64,000 nucleotides of DNA from Roseobacter insulae (GTDB taxonomy: Bacteria; Pseudomonadota; Alphaproteobacteria; Rhodobacterales; Rhodobacteraceae): contig NZ_JAHXDN010000005.1 in the NCBI RefSeq assembly GCF_019375555.1, forward strand, positions 310,001 to 374,000, read 5' to 3'. Shown here piece by piece: positions 56,936 to 64,000 of this stretch; position 1 is the first letter of the stretch, and each line of letters opens with the position of its first letter. Under the pieces are notes generated by a model. It searched no databases. It saw only the letters and a list, made by a program, of their open reading frames with translations, and had not been told where the DNA came from. Position numbers and translations under genes: made by a program.

Positions 56936-58498
56936 TTATGCGAACACGTTATCCACTATCGCATCAAACAACTTTGCCTTTTCAGCGTCGGACAGCGTTG
57001 TAAATTCGATTGCTTTGTTCGCCAGGATTTCTTCAAAAAGTTGCATGCGACGATCCTCGGATAGCTTCCCGTAATGGCTTTGTGTAATTTGCTCGGTCTC
57101 ATGTCCCATGTTTTCCGACCAAGCTTTTCGCTGCTCTTGTGTCAGAGAACGTTTGTCGCGTTCAGCGGCAATCGTGTGCTTTGCCGAATGCGGCGAGTAT
57201 TTTTCCGACTTGGTACGGCTCGCTATCGCAAATGCTTCTGTGACCGCCTGAGCAGTGGACATGGGCAGTATTATATCGCGGCCCATTGCCTTAGGATCTT
57301 TCGACCCAGTTAGCCAAGCGGCATCGGGGAACAATGGATCCTTGTCCTTGAAGCCTTCGCTTCTCAAAAGCGCTACCCACTCGGTTACCACTTCGACAAA
57401 GCTCTCTGGGACCGGAAACCAACATATGTTGAGGCTTTTGCCGTTCTTTGCGCGCAGGACAGAGGCGTCCTGAATAATCCGCCGAGCAGATATGTCGACG
57501 TGCTCGATCCTCAAGGAGACCAGCGTATCCGCCCTAAGCGCTCCAATAAATGCCAAGGCAAATATGGCGCGTGCACGCCGATCCATGTGTGATCTAGACG
57601 GCATGCCCATCATCAAAGCCTCGGCCTCCTTTAGCGAGGGGTAAGCCTTACTCCTCCGGGGAAGCGATTTGGCATAAGCTGATTTTGGAAGCTTGAAGTA
57701 TTCCGAAATATCTTGTGGCAAGCGTTTGAAGCCGTCCTGTTTTCGGAGCCACTTAAAAAAGGCCACCAGTTGTGACGCCGTATGCGCCACCGTTGACTTT
57801 GATTTCCTATTGTAGTCTTGCGCTTGAAGCGACTGCTTCAGCGTTTCGCGTATTCTGGCAGCATCCGCTGTGGTGAACTGGCCAAACGGTTTCCCGTGCG
57901 TCGTTTCTTTACAAAAACGGATGGCAGCCAAATGCTGGTCTATCGTCCGCTCTTCAAAACGCCCTGCATAAGTCTGCCACTTGTAAACAACACGGTCGTT
58001 TTCGGAGCCAGTCACCAGGACATTCTTTTTCGCATCAATCCCAATACCACCGGGAGCTGGCGTAATTTCTTCGTGTTGCCAATCCACGGTCGTTTTTGGA
58101 TTGCGATGTTGCGCCAGCAACGCAAGATCACGTTGGCTTGGGATCTTTACAGGACGACTTGGGCATTCTGGACACTCAGCGAAAAGCATCACTTTACCGT
58201 TTTCTAGTTTGCGTTCGAAAACGGTATCAAGGTCCGGAAAAACGGCGAGCTTGCATCCCCCGCATTTGAACTCGCCTGCCCTAAGGTTTTTCCTCGACCT
58301 CGCGCGGCGTTCTTTGTGAAAGTTTGTCACAACCGCGCCCAAGAACACGTAGGGTTTGCTCGTGTCAGACGGCCTTAGACCCGCCCTCACCCAGTTTGAA
58401 ACTGTGTTTGCAGAGACCTTGTAAAGCCGCATCAAGTCCTCGACCGAATACACGCGGTTTTTCTTGGCCCGTATGCCCTTATACGAACGGCTCACCAC
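56936..58498 (-). CDS. Large tyrosine recombinase with HTH and zinc-finger N-terminus
   Basis: 520 residues. Residues 17-40 form a MerR-like HTH (SVEDLMRLYKVSANTVSNWV). C79-x2-C82 and C109-x2-C112 probably bind zinc. After a core-binding domain (VYKWQTYAGRFEERTIDQHL onward) comes the catalytic domain with R in FIGALRADTLVSL, SPHSAKHTIAA (H-x-x-K instead of H-x-x-R), MGHETEQITQ and nucleophile Y in SHYGKL. The box II arginine-to-lysine change is unusual. The protein is island-borne, between IS1182 and the AlpA-like gene, and may be a transposon-type recombinase. Confidence 0.85.
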   Translation of the reverse strand: MVSRSYKGIRAKKNRVYSVEDLMRLYKVSANTVSNWVRAGLRPSDTSKPYVFLGAVVTNFHKERRARSRKNLRAGEFKCGGCKLAVFPDLDTVFERKLENGKVMLFAECPECPSRPVKIPSQRDLALLAQHRNPKTTVDWQHEEITPAPGGIGIDAKKNVLVTGSENDRVVYKWQTYAGRFEERTIDQHLAAIRFCKETTHGKPFGQFTTADAARIRETLKQSLQAQDYNRKSKSTVAHTASQLVAFFKWLRKQDGFKRLPQDISEYFKLPKSAYAKSLPRRSKAYPSLKEAEALMMGMPSRSHMDRRARAIFALAFIGALRADTLVSLRIEHVDISARRIIQDASVLRAKNGKSLNICWFPVPESFVEVVTEWVALLRSEGFKDKDPLFPDAAWLTGSKDPKAMGRDIILPMSTAQAVTEAFAIASRTKSEKYSPHSAKHTIAAERDKRSLTQEQRKAWSENMGHETEQITQSHYGKLSEDRRMQLFEEILANKAIEFTTLSDAEKAKLFDAIVDNVFA

Positions 58499-58575
58499 TA
58501 AAAAATCCTTAGGACCAAGTCATGGGGTTGCCCAAGTGAGGGCTGGCCCATGAGATCTATGTGACCCACGCCGCA

Positions 58576-58788
58576 CTAGGACTTACCAGCTTTACTCGGA
58601 TCTGTTTTATGCGCTTCAGCCCAAGCGTTCAGATCAGCACCCAAGTAAACGATTTTCCGGCCAAGTTTGTAGTAAGGCGGGCCCATACTCTTGTGCCGCC
58701 ACTGAGCTAGTTTTTCGCGATCTCCGATCAGATCAAGTTCAGTGTCGCCGAGCACATAGGTTCGGTTTTGTTCAAAAAGGTTTGCCAT
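58576..58788 (-). CDS. AlpA/excisionase-type HTH protein
   Basis: 70 residues from ATG 58788. Pattern of a MerR-like HTH_17 excisionase or AlpA regulator: LIGDREKLAQWRHKSMGPPY, then YKLGRKIVYLGADLNAWAE. Such proteins direct island excision or regulate the integrase. It lies between the two recombinase genes on the same strand. Confidence 0.82.
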   Translation of the reverse strand: MANLFEQNRTYVLGDTELDLIGDREKLAQWRHKSMGPPYYKLGRKIVYLGADLNAWAEAHKTDPSKAGKS

Positions 58789-58939
58789 GCTTCAATGCCT
58801 TTCAGCGCTTCAAGATGGCATTCCCCAAGCATCAGTTTTTGGAGGACGGGAGGGGGTAAAAAGGTCAACAATAGGCTGAGGGGATTTTGACCGAGTTTTT
58901 GACCTTATTATTTTGCCTGTAAACAGATAAACTGGCCGA

Positions 58940-59686
58940 TCAAAGCTGCCGCTTCTGGCTTTTAGTTTGTTCTGCTAGCTTTGCCGCTGCTTTCAAGGTG
59001 GCTTTGCCGAACTCCATGCCCAGGTGTTCCTCGAGCAAGGTGTGTTTCGCTTTCCAGGACAAGTCACTCCCAATTAAGCCCTGCTCGGCATAAGCCTTCG
59101 CGACGGCTGTAACCTTTTTGGGACGTCCCGATTTGGGAGTGCTATCGGTCTCCTCGACGTTACTACCCCCATCCATCAACCGAACAAAAAGGGTTTCCAA
59201 ATATTCGCTAGTCACCCTGCGGCGCCATTTGCCTGCATCGACATTTGACAAACATATTGAGCTTCCGAGTAAAGGGCCGGACAAGGCTCGAGCAAACGAG
59301 GTCTCAATCATATCCACCGTCCAGGGCGGTAGCTTTTTGGGAACAAGATATGTGCCACGCTCAAAGCAATAGGGCAGCGTATAAAACGGCATCACGCCCC
59401 CGTTGCCACCTTCATCGTCACAACGAGCATCCGAGCAGAACCTATCACCACAACTGGAAAAACTAGCTTCCATATGTGCCCAATACTGGAACCGGGTAGA
59501 ACCCATTTGATACAACCATTCATTATCCGGACCAGCTTCATCAGGATCATGCACAATCGCCATGCTCTCAAATACGGTAGCTTTCGTGAATATGCTGGCA
59601 TTTGAATTGGGGAGCTTTGAAGGTGTCTCGAACACATCTCCGGAGGAGGCCAGCAGCGCCAGCTCAAAATTTGCGATCGAGCTCAA
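58940..59686 (-). CDS. Hypothetical island protein linked to the integrase
   Basis: 248 residues; no family recognised. It has a middle part with four cysteines (SSCGDRFCSDARCDDEGG) that could bind metal and a basic C-terminus with an AT-hook-like KSGRPKKVT, then AAAKLAEQTKSQKRQL. A TTG at 59686 overlaps the integrase stop (TTGA), so translation is coupled; a later start cannot be excluded. The context suggests a role in island maintenance or DNA binding. Confidence 0.65.
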   Translation of the reverse strand: MSSIANFELALLASSGDVFETPSKLPNSNASIFTKATVFESMAIVHDPDEAGPDNEWLYQMGSTRFQYWAHMEASFSSCGDRFCSDARCDDEGGNGGVMPFYTLPYCFERGTYLVPKKLPPWTVDMIETSFARALSGPLLGSSICLSNVDAGKWRRRVTSEYLETLFVRLMDGGSNVEETDSTPKSGRPKKVTAVAKAYAEQGLIGSDLSWKAKHTLLEEHLGMEFGKATLKAAAKLAEQTKSQKRQL

Positions 59687-61044
59687 GAAAAGGTCTTCGC
59701 ATAAATCCAGCGGAGATCCAAAGACGTCAAAATCGGTAAAGCCATCCGACCGATAAAATGCGCAGGCCCGGCGTTGGCACCATTCCAGGTTCTTTTGCTC
59801 AAATTCGCTCCAGAGCGCTGCGAGAGGTATACAATCCTTTTTTGGAGAACATCAGTGCGCACCATTGTTGTGTTTGGCACACCGCCGACGAACGATGACC
59901 ACCGGTCCATCAACACCCGTCTTTTGTCCAACAGATCAGACCGCGCATAAGCGCGTTCCACATCTGACCCGACTTGGTGCGCAAGGCTCTTTTCAGCGAC
60001 CTCACGCGGCACGTTGGCAACCTCGGAAGCCCAATCCCTGAACGTCGAGCGGAAACCATGGACCGTCATGCCCTCTACTTTCATGCGGCGCAAGAGCATC
60101 AGCATCGACATGTTGGACAGCGGCTGGTGCCGTTTCTGGCCTTCAAACACGTATTTCGACTGTATCGCTTGCAGCGGCTCAATGATCGACAGCATTTCAT
60201 CTGTGAGCGGGACCCGGTGCTCCTCGCCCGTTTTCATGCGGTCCGCCGGACAGGTCCAGATGCGCTTTTCCAAATCAACCTCGTCCCATTGTATGCCCAG
60301 GACTTCGCCCGTGCGTGATCCGGTCAGGCACGTGAACCTGAGCGCGTTTGCCGCCATCCCATTTTGGGTCTTCAAATCGGCATAGAAGGCAGGCACATCG
60401 CGCCAGTGCATCGCTTTGTGGTGCTTGACCTTCTTCTTCACCTTGGGCAGAGCGCCAGCGTCCTTGATCGCCGTGACCGGGTTCTCGCCATCGCGGAACC
60501 CTTTCGACCGTGCCACATCCAGCACCGTTTTGATCCGCTGCGCCAGACGCTTTGCAGTTTCGTGCTTGTCGGTCCAGATCGGGGCCACGCACATCACCAC
60601 TTCTGGCTGGTCGATGCTATCAATTGGCATGCGGCCAATCTTGGGAAAGGCATAATCGCGCAGCGTGTTAATCCACTGCTGACCGTGCTTGGCGTTCTTC
60701 CACGTGGGCATTCGGTCGATATGGACCTGTTTGGCAAATTCTTCGAAGGTTGGGATTTCTCGTTTGGCATTGAAGCGCGGGTTCAGGCCCTGCTTTGCCA
60801 TGCGCCGATATTCCAGCGCCCGTTCCCGCGCTTGGTTTATTGTGACGATATCAGCGCCACCCAAGCCAAAGTCCGTGCGCAACGGTGCGCCCTTTTTATT
60901 CTTCTGGCCTTTGACCACCACGCGCACAATCCAGCGCCGCGCACCGGACGGATCGACCACCAGATGAAGCCCGTTGCCATCCCCATGCCGCCCAGCGCCT
61001 AGATTCTCGACCAGTTTCTTTGTCAGTTTGCCGGATAGCGCCAT
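59683..61044 (-). CDS. P4-type tyrosine integrase at tRNA-Arg
   Basis: 453 residues. DUF4102-like N-terminal domain (KLTKKLVENLGAGRHGDGNG, LHLVVDPSGARRWIVR), SAM-like core, and catalytic residues R in TGSRTGEVLGIQW, H-x-x-R in VHGFRSTFRDWASE, H in SLAHQVG and nucleophile Y in RAYARSD. About 55 residues follow the usual C-terminal helix (LDKRRVLMDRWSSFV), longer than most P4-like integrases. The gene starts 151 bases from the 3' end of tRNA-Arg(ACG), so it is the integrase of a tRNA-borne island extending to lower coordinates. Confidence 0.9.
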   Translation of the reverse strand: MALSGKLTKKLVENLGAGRHGDGNGLHLVVDPSGARRWIVRVVVKGQKNKKGAPLRTDFGLGGADIVTINQARERALEYRRMAKQGLNPRFNAKREIPTFEEFAKQVHIDRMPTWKNAKHGQQWINTLRDYAFPKIGRMPIDSIDQPEVVMCVAPIWTDKHETAKRLAQRIKTVLDVARSKGFRDGENPVTAIKDAGALPKVKKKVKHHKAMHWRDVPAFYADLKTQNGMAANALRFTCLTGSRTGEVLGIQWDEVDLEKRIWTCPADRMKTGEEHRVPLTDEMLSIIEPLQAIQSKYVFEGQKRHQPLSNMSMLMLLRRMKVEGMTVHGFRSTFRDWASEVANVPREVAEKSLAHQVGSDVERAYARSDLLDKRRVLMDRWSSFVGGVPNTTMVRTDVLQKRIVYLSQRSGANLSKRTWNGANAGPAHFIGRMALPILTSLDLRWIYAKTFS

Positions 61045-61146
61045 TTCAAAAATACCACATTATCTGCCACTCAAAGAACGAATATTGACACAACCAAAAG
61101 AAACTCAAGGCAATGCAAAAAGCGACTTAAATCTTACCATACAACG

Positions 61147-61168
61147 AAAAAAAGTCGCTCAAAGCGAC
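61147..61168 (-). terminator. Terminator downstream of tRNA-Arg
   Basis: Read on the minus strand: GTCGCT-TTG-AGCGAC followed by seven T, a textbook intrinsic terminator 28 bases after the tRNA CCA end. It lies on the island side of the junction. Confidence 0.85.
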
Positions 61169-61195
61169 AAGTTCAAAATCAATAATATGGGGTAG

Positions 61196-61272
61196 TGGCG
61201 GACCGAGGAGGATTCGAACCCCCGACCCCTTGATTCGTAGTCAAGTACTCTATCCAGCTGAGCTATCGGTCC
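61196..61272 (-). tRNA. tRNA-Arg (anticodon ACG)
   Basis: The 5' end is GGACCGA at 61272, with D-arm TAGCTCAGCTGGATAGAG, anticodon loop around CTACGAA (ACG), T-arm GGGGGTTCGAATCCTCC, and 3' acceptor TCGGTCC with G discriminator and encoded CCA (61198-61196). The acceptor stem pairs perfectly over 7 bp. The 3' end is the likely integration site used by the adjacent integrase. Confidence 0.95.
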
Positions 61273-61402
61273 ACTGACGCCGGGGTTTAGTGCCGCGCGC
61301 GCTGTTATGCAAGCACATTCGGCGGAAAATTTTCGACGCCGGTGCGAAGGCGCAAAACCGCGTTGGCATGCAGGCGGTGCCTGATCCATCGGCCGTCTCA
61401 GG

Positions 61403-62833
61403 TCACGGATCGGCCGCCTGAATTGGCTGCACCGAAGCAATGCCCGCGCGCATGGTGCCGTCACCTTTTGGCAGGCAGATACTGAACCGCGTGCCCTCCG
61501 GCCCCGTATGCGCCAGCTCCAATGTGCCGCCGTGACCCTTGACCAATTCCGCGGAAATCGCCAGACCCAGCCCCGATCCACCCTTGCGGGCGCCGCCTTG
61601 GAAGGGCGTGAATAGATGCTCCTGCGCCTTGGCGGGAAGCCCCGGGCCGGTATCGGTGACATGGATCCACCACGCTTCCTCATCCTCGTGGGCATCCACG
61701 CAGATTTCGCCCGGCTGACCCACCGCCACAAGCGCCTGGCGCGCATTGCGAATGAGATTTGCGAGCACCCTGTACAACTGCTCCGGATCGGCGCGGACAA
61801 CCATCCCGATGGCCACGTCACACGAAAAACTGATATCGGCGTCCGCGACGGCAAGACGCTCGCTGTCGATGACCTCGTCGATCAGATCGGACAATGGCAG
61901 CATTGTAAGGGTGGGGCTCGGCTCTTCCGCTTTGCCGAAGGCGAGCGTGCTTTCGCACAAGTGCACGGCGCGGGTGATCGATCCGACAAGCTTTGGCGCC
62001 ATGCGTTTGACCGTCGGATCCTCGCTCATCTCGATACGGTCGGTGAAAAGCTGCGCCGAGGTCAGAATGTTGCGCAAATCATGGCTGATCTTGCTGACAG
62101 CACTCCCAAGCTGCGCAAGGCGTTCTTTCTGGCGCAGCGCCTGCGTCAGATCGGTCTCCAGTTTCTGCAAGGCGTCCTCAGCCTCGCGCAGCTCCGTGAC
62201 ACCGGCGGACGGCGTGATGATGCGGCGCGCGTCCTCGGGGGCGGCGGCGTAATTCTGCATATGCCCGACAACCCGCTTGATCGGCTTCAACAGCAGCGCG
62301 CGCATTGCTATAAACAACAGGAATGCCGTGAAGATGGAGATGACCGCCGACAGGATCAGGATGCGAATGCCGTAGTCTATCATCGCCTCGCGCAGCGGCG
62401 TCGTTTCCATCGTGATCTCGATCAGCAACCCGGCCTCGCGGACCGGCGCACCGATCACGCGGATCACTTCGTTCTCCGGCGAGACAAATCGCGTCAGCGC
62501 ATCCCGGATCAGGATGGCAGCACTGTTGTCGCGCATGTCGTATGTCTTCGAAATCGGCTGCGGCAGCTCGGAGGCCAGCATCAGCTGCCGCACCTGATCG
62601 CGCCGTAACACCACGTTGAAAACACCTGCGTTTTCGAGCAATTCCGCCTCAAGCTCCCGGTCGATCATATCATCTGCCAATAAGGCGAGAGAGGCGATCT
62701 GCGCGCGTTCCAGCCGGTTCATCAGATAGTCTTCGCGGAAACGGGCAATGGAGGGAACAAATATCAGAACTTCCGCCAGCATCACGAAGATGGTGGTCAA
62801 AACAAGCAGGCGTCCTGAAAGCGAATTAATCAT
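61403..62833 (-). CDS. Membrane sensor histidine kinase
   Basis: 476 residues. Two membrane helices (about 8-27 and 155-178) flank a periplasmic sensor domain; a HAMP linker (LLKPIKRVVGHMQNYAAAP) follows. The phosphoacceptor is H251 in SKISHDLRN. ATPase motifs are the N box NLIRNARQAL, G1 DTGPGLP and G2 GGSGLGLAI. No cognate response regulator is in the window. It follows the oxidoreductase gene by 15 bases on the same strand, so the two are probably co-transcribed. Confidence 0.92.
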   Translation of the reverse strand: MINSLSGRLLVLTTIFVMLAEVLIFVPSIARFREDYLMNRLERAQIASLALLADDMIDRELEAELLENAGVFNVVLRRDQVRQLMLASELPQPISKTYDMRDNSAAILIRDALTRFVSPENEVIRVIGAPVREAGLLIEITMETTPLREAMIDYGIRILILSAVISIFTAFLLFIAMRALLLKPIKRVVGHMQNYAAAPEDARRIITPSAGVTELREAEDALQKLETDLTQALRQKERLAQLGSAVSKISHDLRNILTSAQLFTDRIEMSEDPTVKRMAPKLVGSITRAVHLCESTLAFGKAEEPSPTLTMLPLSDLIDEVIDSERLAVADADISFSCDVAIGMVVRADPEQLYRVLANLIRNARQALVAVGQPGEICVDAHEDEEAWWIHVTDTGPGLPAKAQEHLFTPFQGGARKGGSGLGLAISAELVKGHGGTLELAHTGPEGTRFSICLPKGDGTMRAGIASVQPIQAADP

Positions 62834-62848
62834 GTCACCTGCAGGTTT

Positions 62849-64000
62849 TCACGGCACGAAGCGTTGGACAAGCCCCACGATCCGCTTGACCACCGGACTT
62901 TCGAAAAGCCGCGGGCTGAAGTATGCCCCCGCGGCGCGCTTGTTGACCTCGCCAATTGTCGGATAGGGTGCGACCATCGCGGCGATCTGGCTCATTTTCA
63001 TCTTGTTGGCCAGGGCAAGCGCCCAAAGGTTGATCAGTTCACCCGCCTGATACCCGACAATGGAGACACCCACGGGCCGGGCCCTGACCACCATGACCTT
63101 TATGAACCCCTTTGTCTGCCGCTCGGCAATGGCGCGGTCGTTATGCGCGTAAGGGAAGCGGACCACTTCCAGTTTGTCCCCATGTTCTTTCCTCGCCTGC
63201 GCCTCGGTCAGACCAACCTGGGCCAGTTCCGGATCGGTATATGTCACCCAGGGAATATGCGCGGTCTTGGCTTTCGAGGGCAGGGCAAACAGCAGCGCTC
63301 GGATGATCACACCCGCATGATACCCCGCCACATGCGTAAACTGGAGACCGCCGGCGGCATCGCCAATGGCGTAGACGCGCCGATTGGTCGTGCGCAGGGC
63401 GTCATCAACCTTGATACCTTTGTCGGTCGCTCTGATGCCTGCCGCGTCGAGGTTGAGGCTGTCCGTATTGGTCTTGCGCCCGACAGCCATCAGCAGATGC
63501 GAACCGCTGATCGACCGCCCATCCTCGGTGGTCACGTCGATAGCACCCGGCTTGCCCCCGATCTGGCAGGCCACGGCGTTCTCTTCGATCACCACACCTT
63601 CCTCGCGCAGACTGTCCAGCACCACTTTTGCCAGTTCCGGGTCGTCCTTTCCCAGCGCCTTTGCGCCTTCGATGACGGTCACCTTGCTGCCAAGACGCCG
63701 ATGCGCCTGCGCCATTTCAACGCCAATCGGCCCACCGCCGATGATCAGCAGGTGTTCCGGTTTTTCCCGCAGATCAAAAAGCGTCTCATTGGTCACGAAC
63801 GGCACCTTGTCCAACCCGGGGATAGGGGGCACCAGCGGCGATGATCCGGTTGCAATCACGATCCGGCGCGCGGTGATCACAGTATCGCCGGCCTTCACTT
63901 GGTTTGGCGAAATGAAATGGCCGAATTCCCGGATCACATTGACCCCCAACCCTTCAAACCGTTCCTCGCTGTCCACTGGCGCGATTTGGGCGATGACATC
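62849..64000 (-). CDS. FAD-dependent disulfide-type oxidoreductase, 5' end outside window
   Basis: The frame is open to the window edge, so at least the N-terminal ~95 residues (FAD motif and redox cysteines, if any) are missing. Visible parts are IATGSSPLVPPIPG, the NAD(P) motif IIGGGPIGVEMAQ, the second FAD motif VYAIGDAAGGLQF, and the dimerisation domain (PWVTYTDPELAQVGLTE onward). The C-terminal HPTxxE motif of dihydrolipoamide dehydrogenase is altered to PYPTIGEVNKRAA, as in mercuric-reductase-like or SthA-like relatives. Probably a pyridine nucleotide-disulfide oxidoreductase family member of unknown substrate. Confidence 0.85.
   Translation of the reverse strand, partial: DVIAQIAPVDSEERFEGLGVNVIREFGHFISPNQVKAGDTVITARRIVIATGSSPLVPPIPGLDKVPFVTNETLFDLREKPEHLLIIGGGPIGVEMAQAHRRLGSKVTVIEGAKALGKDDPELAKVVLDSLREEGVVIEENAVACQIGGKPGAIDVTTEDGRSISGSHLLMAVGRKTNTDSLNLDAAGIRATDKGIKVDDALRTTNRRVYAIGDAAGGLQFTHVAGYHAGVIIRALLFALPSKAKTAHIPWVTYTDPELAQVGLTEAQARKEHGDKLEVVRFPYAHNDRAIAERQTKGFIKVMVVRARPVGVSIVGYQAGELINLWALALANKMKMSQIAAMVAPYPTIGEVNKRAAGAYFSPRLFESPVVKRIVGLVQRFVP

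Noticed and set aside
61616-62608. 330-codon plus-strand frame opposite the histidine kinase
   Set aside because: Antisense shadow; composition rich in R, H, D, Q and no domain, while the kinase on the other strand is unmistakable.
62864-63844. 326-codon plus-strand frame opposite the oxidoreductase
   Set aside because: Antisense shadow of a well-supported gene.

Overview
The window reads as a chromosomal segment of an alphaproteobacterium, most likely a Roseobacter-group member of the Rhodobacterales. The grounds are a Rhodobacter-like GroEL backbone, a psd-pssA-pmtA phosphatidylcholine cluster, TRAP transporters, the tRNA-Arg and the generally high G+C. No rRNA, CRISPR array or replication origin is visible. 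It is a mosaic of ordinary metabolic operons and accessory DNA.

Layout. 0-1.5 kb: an IS110-type transposase end and the first of three copies of a 210-residue tyrosine recombinase. 1.5-6.1 kb: two LuxR-type regulators (one frameshifted) divergent from a small NTF2-like/MFS/AA_synth operon. 6.6-17.5 kb: a GntR-controlled catabolic operon (FAH hydrolase, OsmC, TRAP DctPQM, D-tartrate dehydratase, peroxiredoxin, malonyl-CoA decarboxylase, malonyl-CoA synthetase, MFS). 17.5-20.4 kb: TetR with tandem operators, a metallo-beta-lactamase-fold protein and an esterase. 20.5-24.7 kb: a LysR/DUF2798/aldo-keto reductase/MFS unit bracketed by two copies of a 222-bp non-autonomous element.

25.0-28.3 kb holds the most unusual locus. 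It is a translationally coupled three-gene operon of a four-helix membrane protein, an unrecognised 172-residue protein, and a 664-residue GroEL carrying an extra domain of about 118 residues, with no groES. I know of no described system with this architecture. A stress- or phage-sensing module with a membrane effector is a possible reading (inference).

28.8-46.6 kb: a methyltransferase, an alanine-racemase-like/DUF1611 pair, a secreted cysteine-repeat protein, a 2OG-Fe(II) oxygenase, a BLUF photosensor, recombinase copy 2, an LpxL/HtrB-like acyltransferase, a winged-helix/peroxiredoxin/rhodanese cluster, decaying genes, recombinase copy 3 and the phosphatidylcholine operon.

47.0-61.2 kb: a genomic island next to tRNA-Arg(ACG). 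It carries a P4-type integrase, an AlpA-like excisionase/regulator, a second large tyrosine recombinase, an IS1182-family element, and a 2086-residue Avs-like STAND NTPase with a Cap4/DUF4297-like N-terminus and a small coiled-coil partner, a probable anti-phage system. 61.4-64.0 kb: core genes for a sensor histidine kinase and an FAD-dependent oxidoreductase that runs off the window.

An intergenic repeat family built round a GCTGC-N4-GCAGC palindrome recurs throughout the gaps. All comparisons were made by eye; no searches or alignments were run.
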